Assembly (NCBI GenBank): GCA_002307095.1
Contig: DBTO01000028.1
Location: forward strand, 1-9,371
Reading direction: 5' to 3'
Length of the DNA: 9,371 nt
From: Sulfurospirillum sp. UBA1314
GTDB lineage: Bacteria; Campylobacterota; Campylobacteria; Campylobacterales; Sulfurospirillaceae
Below, piece by piece: positions 1 to 5,519 of this stretch. The notes under the pieces were generated by a model. The model saw only the letters and a list, made by a program, of their open reading frames with translations. It did not search any database and was not told the origin of the DNA. How positions within the stretch are numbered: the first letter of the stretch is position 1; every line of letters starts with the position of its first letter. The position numbers and the translations under genes were made by a program.

Positions 1-342
1 CTTTTTCGCATTGAAACGCTTTTAAAACGGGAGTTTTTTCATGCTTCTAGCTCTAAAATTTCCCTTGATGAAGGTATAGCGTATGACACACTAACCAATC
101 AACTGCTAGTCAATAACCAAGCCATCCAACTTCAAAACAAAGAGGCAAAACTACTCAAACTTTTTTTACAAAAGAAAAATGAGATCATAAGTCATGAGAT
201 GATTATGGCGCATTTATGGGAATACGACGAACAAGGTAGTGACGAGACGCTTCGCACGTACATTAAAAATCTTCGCAAAATCATGGGGAAGGATCGCATT
301 GTTAGCATTAAAAAGTTGGGATATAAATTTACGCTCGCGTGA
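1..342 (+). CDS. Response regulator, OmpR/PhoB family, C-terminal DNA-binding part (5' truncated)
   Basis: An open frame runs from the first base of the window to a TGA at 340-342, giving 113 residues of a protein whose start lies outside. From about visible residue 19 it reads as an OmpR/PhoB-type winged-helix transcriptional regulatory domain. It has an N-terminal beta-sheet, then the helix segment NKEAKLLKLFL, the recognition-helix region GSDETLRTYIKNLRKIMG, and the C-terminal wing IVSIKKLGYKF, which matches the family's typical 'I.TVRG.GY.f' ending. The phosphoacceptor receiver domain would lie upstream and is not visible. The gene overlaps or directly abuts the sensor kinase that follows, so the two form a cognate pair on one transcript. 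Targets cannot be read from the protein. The 11-bp spaced repeats at the cytochrome promoters in this window are candidate sites, by inference only. Confidence 0.93.
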   Translation, partial: LFRIETLLKREFFHASSSKISLDEGIAYDTLTNQLLVNNQAIQLQNKEAKLLKLFLQKKNEIISHEMIMAHLWEYDEQGSDETLRTYIKNLRKIMGKDRIVSIKKLGYKFTLA

Positions 343-1486
343 GAAAAAAACGCTTCGGTCATTCTTGCTTCTCTACGCCTTTTTAGCGTTGCTTATTTTA
401 GCATTTGTGGCTTTTATGTACTATGGACTTGAGCGTGATTTAATGCTTCAAAATCAAAGAGAAGCACTCTCTAACCTTACCAATGAACAAATTGCACGCT
501 TAAAATCTTTACATGTAAACTTTGAAAAAGAAAAAATCTATCCAAGAGATGAACGTTTTAATTCTGCCATTTATGACAGCAGTCTTAAGCAAATTTTCTC
601 AACATTAAGCACCAAAAAAGTCAATCTTTACGAAGATATTTACTTAAAAAATGATCACATCTATTTCATCAAAGAGCTTGAATCGTACTATTTGGGTGCG
701 CGTTACATCATTTTAGAAGTCGATGCACCTCCATCGTGGAATACCAAAGTTTATCGTAAATTACTCCTTTACGGCGCTATCATTTTTGGCACACTCGTGA
801 TCATCGGATACTTTCTGCTCAACCTTTTGCTGCGTCCCATGAAAGATACGATTGCCCTACTGGATCGTTTTATTAAAGATACGACACATGAACTCAATAC
901 ACCTGTTAATACGATTCTCTCGAATATTGAGATGATTGAGCTTGAACGCCTTGATGAGTCGCTTCTTAAAAAAATTAAACGCATCGCAATTGCCTCCAAA
1001 ACCATCTCAAATCTCTACGATGATTTGACCTATTTGGTGCTTTCGCATCAGATTTTCTCCCAAGATGTTCAGGTTGAATTAAGTGAATTGATTCAAGAGC
1101 GTTTAGAGTATTTTTCACTACTTTTTGAATCCAAAAAGATTGAGATTAGTACGTCTCTCGTAGAAGGTATTTACCTCAATATTGATCGTAAAAAGATGGC
1201 AAAACTCCTTGATAACATTCTTTCAAATGCGATCAAATACAATAAAATAGGCGGTTCAATTGCGATCCATTTAAGTGAGCATTGCATCGAAATAAAGGAC
1301 AGTGGCAGAGGCATTGAAAAAAGTAAAATCCATCAAGTGTTTGAGCGCTATATGCGTTTTGATCGTAGTGTGGGAGGCTTTGGTATTGGGCTGAGTATTG
1401 TGGCAAATATTGCCAAAGAATATGCGTTACATGTAAAGATAGATTCCGTACTTGAAGAAGGAACCACAGTGAGGATTTCATGGTAA
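299..1486 (+). CDS. Sensor histidine kinase, membrane-bound, partner of the upstream response regulator
   Basis: This inner-membrane sensor kinase is expected to autophosphorylate on histidine and pass phosphate to the upstream regulator. Numbering is from the TTG at 299 (395 aa). TM1 is about 22-42, a roughly 110-residue periplasmic region with no recognisable fold follows, and TM2 is about 154-177. No clear HAMP linker is visible. The H-box is DTTHELNTP with phosphoacceptor H197 (codon 887-889). The N-box is LLDNILSNAIKY, the G1 box is DSGRGIE, and the G2 box is GGFGIGLSI. The start is uncertain because no ATG suits. TTG 299 follows a GGGGAAGGA sequence by 5 nt but overlaps the regulator by 44 bp. 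GTG 239 would give 415 aa, mostly regulator-frame shadow at its N terminus. TTG 365 would give 373 aa but would cut into the basic residues before TM1. The last 7 bases overlap the monoheme cytochrome gene. Confidence 0.92.
   Translation: MLALKSWDINLRSREKKTLRSFLLLYAFLALLILAFVAFMYYGLERDLMLQNQREALSNLTNEQIARLKSLHVNFEKEKIYPRDERFNSAIYDSSLKQIFSTLSTKKVNLYEDIYLKNDHIYFIKELESYYLGARYIILEVDAPPSWNTKVYRKLLLYGAIIFGTLVIIGYFLLNLLLRPMKDTIALLDRFIKDTTHELNTPVNTILSNIEMIELERLDESLLKKIKRIAIASKTISNLYDDLTYLVLSHQIFSQDVQVELSELIQERLEYFSLLFESKKIEISTSLVEGIYLNIDRKKMAKLLDNILSNAIKYNKIGGSIAIHLSEHCIEIKDSGRGIEKSKIHQVFERYMRFDRSVGGFGIGLSIVANIAKEYALHVKIDSVLEEGTTVRISW
508..519. repeat. TTTACATGTAAA palindrome, copy 1 (inside the histidine kinase gene)
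   Basis: A perfect 12-bp palindrome within the periplasmic-region codons of the kinase. It is one of five copies of the TTACATGTAA core in this window. Confidence 0.9.
1427..1436. repeat. TTACATGTAA palindrome, copy 2 (3' end of the histidine kinase gene)
   Basis: A perfect 10-bp core. The flanks are G on the left and A on the right, so it does not extend to 12 bp. Confidence 0.9.
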
Positions 1487-1818
1487 AAAAAGCACTTCTT
1501 TTCACACTCTTTTCCACCGCTTGCCTATGTGCCCAAACAGGAATCTATGAAAAAAACTGCATCCCATGTCATGAAGATATGGCAGTTAAGATTGATAAAT
1601 TTTTCTACCGCTATTTACTCAAATACAGTAGCGAAATGGAAGTCAAAAATGCTATGACCAAGTATCTTAAAAACCCAAAAACAGAAAATTCAATTTTGGT
1701 CGATGGACTTATTAACCGTTTTGGTGTCAAGAAAAAAACGACTTTAAATGATGCGCAACTTCAAGAAGCACTCGATACGTATTGGGATCAATACAAAATT
1801 TTTGATAAATTAAAATAA
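1480..1818 (+). CDS. Small periplasmic monoheme cytochrome c
   Basis: This 112-residue protein has an N-terminal signal peptide (basic MVKK, a hydrophobic stretch to about residue 16, likely cleavage after LCA at residue 18). A single heme-c attachment motif, CIPCH, lies at residues 27-31. The mature protein is about 94 residues, rich in lysine and tyrosine, with no obvious distal Met-containing ligand loop of the class I type, so the second axial ligand is unclear. It starts with ATG inside the kinase gene (7-bp overlap), preceded by GAGG at 1471-1474, so it is translationally coupled to the kinase. That coupling suggests it works with the sensor, for example as a periplasmic redox partner, or that it is simply a co-expressed electron carrier. 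I do not recognise a named family beyond 'cytochrome c'. Confidence 0.85.
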   Translation: MVKKALLFTLFSTACLCAQTGIYEKNCIPCHEDMAVKIDKFFYRYLLKYSSEMEVKNAMTKYLKNPKTENSILVDGLINRFGVKKKTTLNDAQLQEALDTYWDQYKIFDKLK

Positions 1819-1830
1819 CTACTTTTTTAT

Positions 1831-1862
1831 TTCACAATAGATTCACTTTTACGCTATATAAT
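1831..1862 (+). promoter_or_regulatory. Putative promoter of cytochrome c553 with 11-bp spaced TTCAC repeats
   Basis: A TATAAT hexamer lies at 1857-1862, within TATATAAT from 1855, about 28 bp before the ATG. This is a good sigma-70 -10 element. Campylobacterotal promoters often lack a fixed -35. In the -35 region, TTCAC occurs at 1831-1835 and again at 1842-1846, exactly 11 bp apart, which resembles a half-site pair for an OmpR-type regulator. The -10 match is seen directly. The regulatory reading is inference. Confidence 0.5.
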
Positions 1863-1890
1863 TATTCTATTATTTACATAAGGAGATTCG

Positions 1891-2187
1891 ATGAAAAAAA
1901 TAGCGTTCTTAGTAGGTCTTATGTGTGCAACTTCTATTTTTGCAGCAGATGGAGAGACACTTTTTAAAGTTTGTGCAACCTGTCACGGGGCAAAAGCAGA
2001 GAAATCAGCCCTCAATAAATCACAAGTAATCGCGGGTTGGGATGCTGCTAAAATTACAGCAGCATTAAACGGCTATAAAGATGGTACTTATGGTGGACCA
2101 TTAAAAGGCACTATGGCACCACAAGTTAAAAATCTGGATGCTAATGCAATTGCTACTTTGGCTAAATATATCGAAGGTCTTAAATAA
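1891..2187 (+). CDS. Cytochrome c553, class I periplasmic monoheme cytochrome
   Basis: This 98-residue protein has a signal peptide (MKKIAFLVGL, cleavage near SIFA|AD, residue 18). The heme-binding motif is CATCH (28-32), and a downstream methionine in KGTMAPQ (Met75) is the likely sixth heme ligand, the usual layout of small bacterial class I cytochromes c. The C-terminal helix reads AIATLAKYIEGLK, as in c553/c-555 proteins. Mature size is about 80 residues. The start ATG follows a strong AAGGAG Shine-Dalgarno sequence (1880-1885) with 5-nt spacing. It sits 72 bp after the preceding cytochrome gene with its own promoter-like sequence, so it can be transcribed alone. It would shuttle electrons in the periplasm. 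The neighbouring heme-c-bearing bd-family enzyme, encoded convergently, is a possible acceptor, inferred from proximity only. Confidence 0.93.
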   Translation: MKKIAFLVGLMCATSIFAADGETLFKVCATCHGAKAEKSALNKSQVIAGWDAAKITAALNGYKDGTYGGPLKGTMAPQVKNLDANAIATLAKYIEGLK

Positions 2188-2209
2188 GGTCTATTCTTAT
2201 ACAATTTTC

Positions 2210-2245
2210 AAGATATGCCGATAAAATACTTTATCGGCATATCTT
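2210..2245. terminator. Perfect 16-bp inverted repeat between convergent genes, likely bidirectional terminator
   Basis: The arms at 2210-2225 and 2230-2245 are exact reverse complements (AAGATATGCCGATAAA and its mate) around a 4-nt loop. The repeat sits between the stop of cytochrome c553 (2187) and the stop of the minus-strand bd-family operon (2250), where a shared terminator is expected. There is no clean T-run directly after either arm; the plus side has a TATTTTT only further on. It probably acts as a hairpin terminator or transcript 3'-end stabiliser for both strands. Confidence 0.75.
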
Positions 2246-2249
2246 AGTC

Positions 2250-3443
2250 TTAGAGAATATTTTTAAATAAAATAGTAATTCCCCATCCAAAATAGATAAC
2301 CATCCATGCTATCATGATATAGAGCGTTGATTGCCCCAATCTATTGACCATAACATCTTTTGAACCATCGAAAACGCCTTCGCTTTTGCCGACTTTCCAT
2401 GCCATCGTAAGAAGAAATGCTACGCCAACAAATCCCATAACCAAAAAAGTTGACAAGAACATAACGATAGAAGGAATTTCAAAGTTGATCGGATAGTCAT
2501 AAATGCTATAGCCCAAACCTGACATAATATCAAAACGTATGAGTTCTCTCATTGTTGAGATAAGAAGTGCAACCACGACCAAAATCAAGGTTGTATAGTA
2601 ACTATTACTATTGATCTTTGCCATAACAAGAAGCACTAAAACGCCAACAATCGTCGCAAGTGATACAGGATGAAAAAGATATTTGACTTGCAACATCCAT
2701 AAAACAAATAACACTGCGCTGATTAAAAGCCCGATAACCGCAAAATTAGTTCCTAACTTTGCGCTGTAGCTGATAAAAGAGGCATCAAAATCTTTGCGTG
2801 TTGATAAAAAATGGCTGTAGTTTTGTAAGAATATGCCTACAACAGGGATACTCAAACTAACCATAAACGCTAATCTAATAATATCAAGATTAAACGTCCA
2901 TCCACTTGTATTTACAACACCATTGGGTGCGTACATACTCATCCATTGCTGAGGCATGATAGAAGTAACCGCAAAATTGTGCATCAAAATTCCAGCAAAC
3001 ACTAAAATGCCAAATGAAACAAAACCGATAAGCGTACTACCTGTTCTTTGCGCTTTATTGGCATAATAGTACCAATAATACATACTATATCCAACGACCA
3101 TTGTATAGACAAAGATAAAAATCCACATGCCTGAAAGCGTGTTGGTTACATACCAGTTTGGATCATAGATTACCTGTGTAAAAAGGAGCGGAGCAACGCC
3201 CAAAACAATCAAAATAGAGACACTTATCTTACCTGTTTGGATAAGATGCGGTGTTAAAATACTCCAATATTTATCCGTCTTTCCTTTGGCCGAGCCGTAG
3301 AGTGAAAGCCCCATAGCACCCAATGATAGAAGTACAAATGCCGCGTGCAATGCCCACGTTAAAATATAAAGTACTTGAAAAACTATGGGATAAAATGGAA
3401 CTCCCGCAGGATCCCTAAGTGCTAATAATACTGATGCGTCCAT
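2250..3443 (-). CDS. Second membrane subunit of a cytochrome bd-superfamily enzyme, CydA-like paralogue (not CydB)
   Basis: This integral membrane protein of 397 aa has about ten hydrophobic helices. It resembles its upstream partner rather than CydB. Comparing by eye, helix 1 WALHAAFVLLSLGAMG matches the partner's GTIHILFSHTSVGAAM with an aligned His (H33 here, H28 there). TFNLDIIRLAFM matches TFPHMFLRIGFM, but the partner's H186 ligand position is not His. MRELIRFDIM then GYSIY matches LRESMRKPYV then QYIY. The partner's glutamate pair in helix 3 is not preserved. This suggests a paralogue that has lost one heme site and serves as a structural or electron-transfer subunit. Two tandem ATGs exist (3446 and 3443). 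The second is preferred because AAGGAG lies 5 nt from it but only 2 nt from the first. The gene lies 9 nt after the partner's stop, so the two are one operon. It has no heme-c motif. Confidence 0.8.
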   Translation of the reverse strand: MDASVLLALRDPAGVPFYPIVFQVLYILTWALHAAFVLLSLGAMGLSLYGSAKGKTDKYWSILTPHLIQTGKISVSILIVLGVAPLLFTQVIYDPNWYVTNTLSGMWIFIFVYTMVVGYSMYYWYYYANKAQRTGSTLIGFVSFGILVFAGILMHNFAVTSIMPQQWMSMYAPNGVVNTSGWTFNLDIIRLAFMVSLSIPVVGIFLQNYSHFLSTRKDFDASFISYSAKLGTNFAVIGLLISAVLFVLWMLQVKYLFHPVSLATIVGVLVLLVMAKINSNSYYTTLILVVVALLISTMRELIRFDIMSGLGYSIYDYPINFEIPSIVMFLSTFLVMGFVGVAFLLTMAWKVGKSEGVFDGSKDVMVNRLGQSTLYIMIAWMVIYFGWGITILFKNIL

Positions 3444-3452
3444 CATTTCTCC

Positions 3453-4790
3453 TTAGTAGTGTAACGATGCAAAGTATTCTGCAATTGCATCATATTCGTT
3501 TTCTGGTAATTTGAGTTTTGGCATATAAGCAAATGCGCCTTCACCCATAGCGTATAAAATTGATTTCACACCCTCTTTATCCATACCTGTTAATCTATCT
3601 CGTAAAGGTCTGTAGACGCCTGTTTTCTCTAAAGAGTGGCAGTTAGAACAAGACATCTTTGCTAAAAGCTCTCCCGTTTCAAGTCTGTTTTCATCGGTAA
3701 TGACTTTTAGACGTGCAGGAACAAAAGGATTGACTTGTAAAAGTCCTTTTTCAGCGATAATAGGAAGCTCGCTTTTAATATGTTTACCAGGGACATCCCT
3801 ACTGATAATTTGATTGGAATAGATGTATTGTCCTGCGACATAAGGTTTGCGCATAGATTCTCTTAGTTTCTCACCTGACCACAAGCCAGAGATAAGAATA
3901 ACACCGATCATAGCGCTTGCAATCACAGGATTAATCAGTCTTGGTTTGATAATTGCAATCGCAAAATAAGCTACAAATACCAGTGTCAAAATAATTCTGT
4001 TTTTAATAATGGCATCTTTGGAGAAAGCAAAAACAGCATGCGCATTATCGGGAAGTGTACCCATGTACCATATAAAGAAGAACAAGGTAATAAAGCCACC
4101 TAAGATACTTACATAACCCATTTTACGACTGAGTTCATTGGAAAGTTCTTCGTTTTCTTTGCGCATCGAACTTGAAATCACTAAACCTATAACGCCTGAC
4201 ATCATAATCATGAAACCGATACGCAAGAACATATGAGGGAAGGTATTCACACCAAAAAAGGCATCACTTGCGCTTCCTGTGGCATAAAATGCTTCTGTTC
4301 CAGGCCACATCATAAAACTGATAATACCGATGATAAGGGCCAATGTTCCAACGGAAGCCAGGGCAAATGTATAGGTAAGTCGGAGGTGTGTTTTTTTATC
4401 AATTTTATCAATAAAATAGACAAGCACAAAAACACCAATGACTTCATAGATAAAGAAGACCCACTCCGTTGCCCAGACCCATACAAAGTTGTGAATAAGG
4501 GCACTAATGCCTCTAGGACTGGCTGCCGTAGCAGTATTCCAAATACCAGGACCTGTGATAGACCCTAAAACATACGAAAATATCAGCAAGAACATACCGT
4601 ATTTTTTCATATACGGATAATAATCACTCCTATTCTCTTTGTAGGCTTTGTGTGCTAAAAAAGCAAAAAGCATTGCCGCCCCAACCGACGTATGTGAAAA
4701 CAAGATGTGTATGGTGCCGGTTAAGCCCATCATCCAAGCGCTTCCATAATCTGGAAAATAAAACAATGGAAATTGCCCTATTATATCCAT
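3453..4790 (-). CDS. Cytochrome bd-superfamily subunit I-like oxidoreductase with C-terminal heme-c domain
   Basis: This 445-residue protein has about eight transmembrane helices followed by a periplasmic cytochrome c domain. CydA-like signatures are H28 in helix 1 (TIHILFSHTS, comparable to E. coli H19), a glutamate pair in helix 3 (E109 and E116 in ATEWVFFIYE, comparable to E99/E107), H186 in FPHMFLRIG (comparable to E. coli H186), and ESMRKPY at 311-317 in place of the GRQPW region. The loop between helices 6 and 7 is only about 20 residues, and no quinol-loop sequence is seen. The C terminus carries CSNCH (381-385) and a likely ligand Met423 in YMPKL. It could be a cytochrome c-coupled oxygen or other small-molecule reductase. 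I recall that surveys of the bd superfamily describe heme-c-bearing CydA clades. The ATG at 4790 follows AAAGGAG by 5 nt. A TTG 30 bp upstream would overlap that site and is rejected. Confidence 0.85.
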   Translation of the reverse strand: MDIIGQFPLFYFPDYGSAWMMGLTGTIHILFSHTSVGAAMLFAFLAHKAYKENRSDYYPYMKKYGMFLLIFSYVLGSITGPGIWNTATAASPRGISALIHNFVWVWATEWVFFIYEVIGVFVLVYFIDKIDKKTHLRLTYTFALASVGTLALIIGIISFMMWPGTEAFYATGSASDAFFGVNTFPHMFLRIGFMIMMSGVIGLVISSSMRKENEELSNELSRKMGYVSILGGFITLFFFIWYMGTLPDNAHAVFAFSKDAIIKNRIILTLVFVAYFAIAIIKPRLINPVIASAMIGVILISGLWSGEKLRESMRKPYVAGQYIYSNQIISRDVPGKHIKSELPIIAEKGLLQVNPFVPARLKVITDENRLETGELLAKMSCSNCHSLEKTGVYRPLRDRLTGMDKEGVKSILYAMGEGAFAYMPKLKLPENEYDAIAEYFASLHY

Positions 4791-4825
4791 GAAGTCTCCT
4801 TTGTGTAAAATTTTAAACAACTGTT

Positions 4826-4857
4826 ATTATGAAATACGCGTGTTAAATAAGTGTTAA
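4826..4857 (-). promoter_or_regulatory. Putative promoter of the bd-family operon with GTGTTAA tandem repeat
   Basis: Read on the minus strand, TTAACAC (4857-4851) and TTAACAC (4846-4840) are identical 7-mers with an 11-bp period. They are followed after 8 bp by CATAAT (4831-4826), a plausible -10 about 35 bp before the ATG. The tandem repeat would cover the -35 zone. Direct repeats spaced by one helical turn over the -35 are the classic arrangement for OmpR/PhoB-family activators. The repeats are seen directly. The promoter and the regulator are inferred. Confidence 0.45.
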
Positions 4858-4894
4858 TTTTAATTTTTTTTAATTTTTTTGTATAAAATTTAAA

Positions 4895-5064
4895 ATATCG
4901 TTTTCTTTAAAAAATCAACAACAGTCAGTTTTGGAGTATTGTGTTTATAAGCATTGCCTTATAAAATCTTCTAATATAGTGAAGAAATAAAGTACTAAAT
5001 GCTAAGGGTAATAAAATTAGCAGATATAACCGTTTCTATTGAAAATAGATATGGTTATTTTTTT
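4895..5064 (+). ncRNA. Candidate small RNA of about 170 nt with terminal intrinsic terminator
   Basis: A TATAAAAT at 4882-4889, downstream of T-rich tracts, could be a plus-strand -10 with transcription starting near 4895. Three hairpins follow: arms 4944-4951/4958-4965 (8 bp, perfect), arms 5000-5005/5017-5022 (6 bp, TGCTAA/TTAGCA), and arms 5026-5040/5044-5058 followed by T7. No plus-strand gene precedes or follows closely enough to own that terminator, so a free-standing small RNA is the simplest reading. I do not match it to a known RNA family. It is not 6S-like, because the ends do not pair. The start is a guess. Confidence 0.35.
5026..5064 (+). terminator. Strong rho-independent terminator, plus strand
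   Basis: Arms 5026-5040 and 5044-5058 form a 15-bp stem with one G-T wobble and one T-T mismatch around a 3-nt loop, followed by an uninterrupted T7 ending at 5064. The T-run exists only for plus-strand transcription. Both flanking operons run on the minus strand, so this terminator needs a plus-strand transcript that is not otherwise annotated. Confidence 0.7.
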
Positions 5065-5117
5065 GATGAAGCATCCCTTTCTTAATTGTGTAGTTAAAAA
5101 TTTCCTTTAGCACGCAC

Positions 5118-5142
5118 TCACAAGGCTATATTAGCCTTGTGA
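5118..5142 (-). terminator. Hairpin following dgkA, likely terminator of the eptA-dgkA transcript
   Basis: TCACAAGGCTA at 5118-5128 pairs perfectly with 5132-5142 around a 3-nt loop (11 bp, GC-containing in an AT-rich region). It begins 5 nt after the dgkA stop codon on the minus strand. There is no T-run directly after it, so it may act by pausing plus other factors or as a 3'-end protector. Confidence 0.6.
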
Positions 5143-5147
5143 TACTT

Positions 5148-5157
5148 TTACATGTAA
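5148..5157. repeat. TTACATGTAA palindrome, copy 3 (contains the dgkA stop codon)
   Basis: A perfect 10-bp core formed by the last codons and stop of dgkA, 5 nt from the dgkA hairpin. Confidence 0.9.
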
Positions 5158-5510
5158 GCATGAACCAGACACAATCCCCACACAACCACAAAGATCACAA
5201 TACTTAAAAAAACAACGGCACTGCCTGCATCTTTTGCACGACCTGCCATCTCATGGTACTCAAGCGTTACCAAGTCCGTTACACGCTCAATGGCGCTATT
5301 AATGGCTTCAGCCATAGGTATCCCCATCAATGCAATAAACATGAGTAATTTATACAAAAGCTCTAGTGGAAGGAAGTACAAAACAGGAAGTAAGACAAGT
5401 ACGAGCACCAACTCGATTTTAAAAGAGGTCTCATTGGAGATCATATCTTTTAAACCTTTCAGTGCGTAGGTTGTATTTTTGAAAAAATGGTATTGGGGTT
5501 GGTTTCTCAC
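5148..5510 (-). CDS. dgkA: Diacylglycerol kinase, prokaryotic DgkA type
   Basis: This small inner-membrane kinase phosphorylates diacylglycerol to phosphatidic acid with ATP and feeds it back into phospholipid synthesis. The 120-residue protein, about the usual length, has an N-terminal amphipathic part, three membrane helices (about 31-47, 52-69, 97-117) and the family's active-site pattern: NETSF with E27 and E33 region, then E68-N71-E75 in AEAINSAIE, then MAGRAKDAGSA with K93 and D94. These correspond with a one-residue shift to E. coli E69, N72, E76, K94 and D95. The start is GTG at 5508-5510, with AAAGG just upstream. Only 9 nt separate it from the eptA stop, so the two are co-transcribed. 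EptA releases diacylglycerol from phosphatidylethanolamine, so DgkA removes its by-product. I recall the same pairing in C. jejuni (Cj0256-Cj0257). Confidence 0.96.
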   Translation of the reverse strand: MRNQPQYHFFKNTTYALKGLKDMISNETSFKIELVLVLVLLPVLYFLPLELLYKLLMFIALMGIPMAEAINSAIERVTDLVTLEYHEMAGRAKDAGSAVVFLSIVIFVVVWGLCLVHAYM

Positions 5511-5519
5511 ACTTCGCCT

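Larger units (their letters stand above)
4791..5147. other. 357-bp AT-rich intergenic region between two minus-strand operons
   Basis: No convincing long protein gene lies here. It holds, from left to right, the Shine-Dalgarno, -10 and tandem repeat of the minus-strand bd-family operon (about 4796-4857), an A/T tract (4858-4895), a possible plus-strand small RNA with three hairpins ending in a strong T-tailed terminator (about 4895-5064), a 28-codon open frame overlapping that terminator (4999-5085), and the hairpin after dgkA (5118-5142). Each is listed separately. Confidence 0.8.

Noticed and set aside
239..298. N-terminal extension of the histidine kinase from GTG 239
   Set aside because: This stretch is the response regulator's recognition-helix coding sequence read in another frame. 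It gives an arginine-rich segment with no kinase-like character and has no good ribosome site.
1819..1890. Terminator after the monoheme cytochrome gene
   Set aside because: The interval has T-rich runs but no stem-loop that I can find, so read-through into cytochrome c553 remains possible.
2250..3443. Annotation of the second bd-family subunit as CydB
   Set aside because: It has no recognisable CydB features, and several segments align instead with its CydA-like neighbour in the same order.
4233..4568. Plus-strand open frame of 111 codons opposite the CydA-like gene
   Set aside because: It lies wholly antisense to a gene with clear family motifs. Its translation has no recognisable domain and is explained as a shadow frame.
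4791..4820. TTG start adding ten residues (MFKILHKGDF) to the CydA-like protein
   Set aside because: The extension includes the AAAGGAG Shine-Dalgarno of the ATG at 4790, and the ATG start begins just before the conserved region.
4895..5064. 6S RNA or a riboswitch in the intergenic region
   Set aside because: The ends do not form the long closing stem of 6S RNA, and no plus-strand gene lies downstream for a riboswitch to control.
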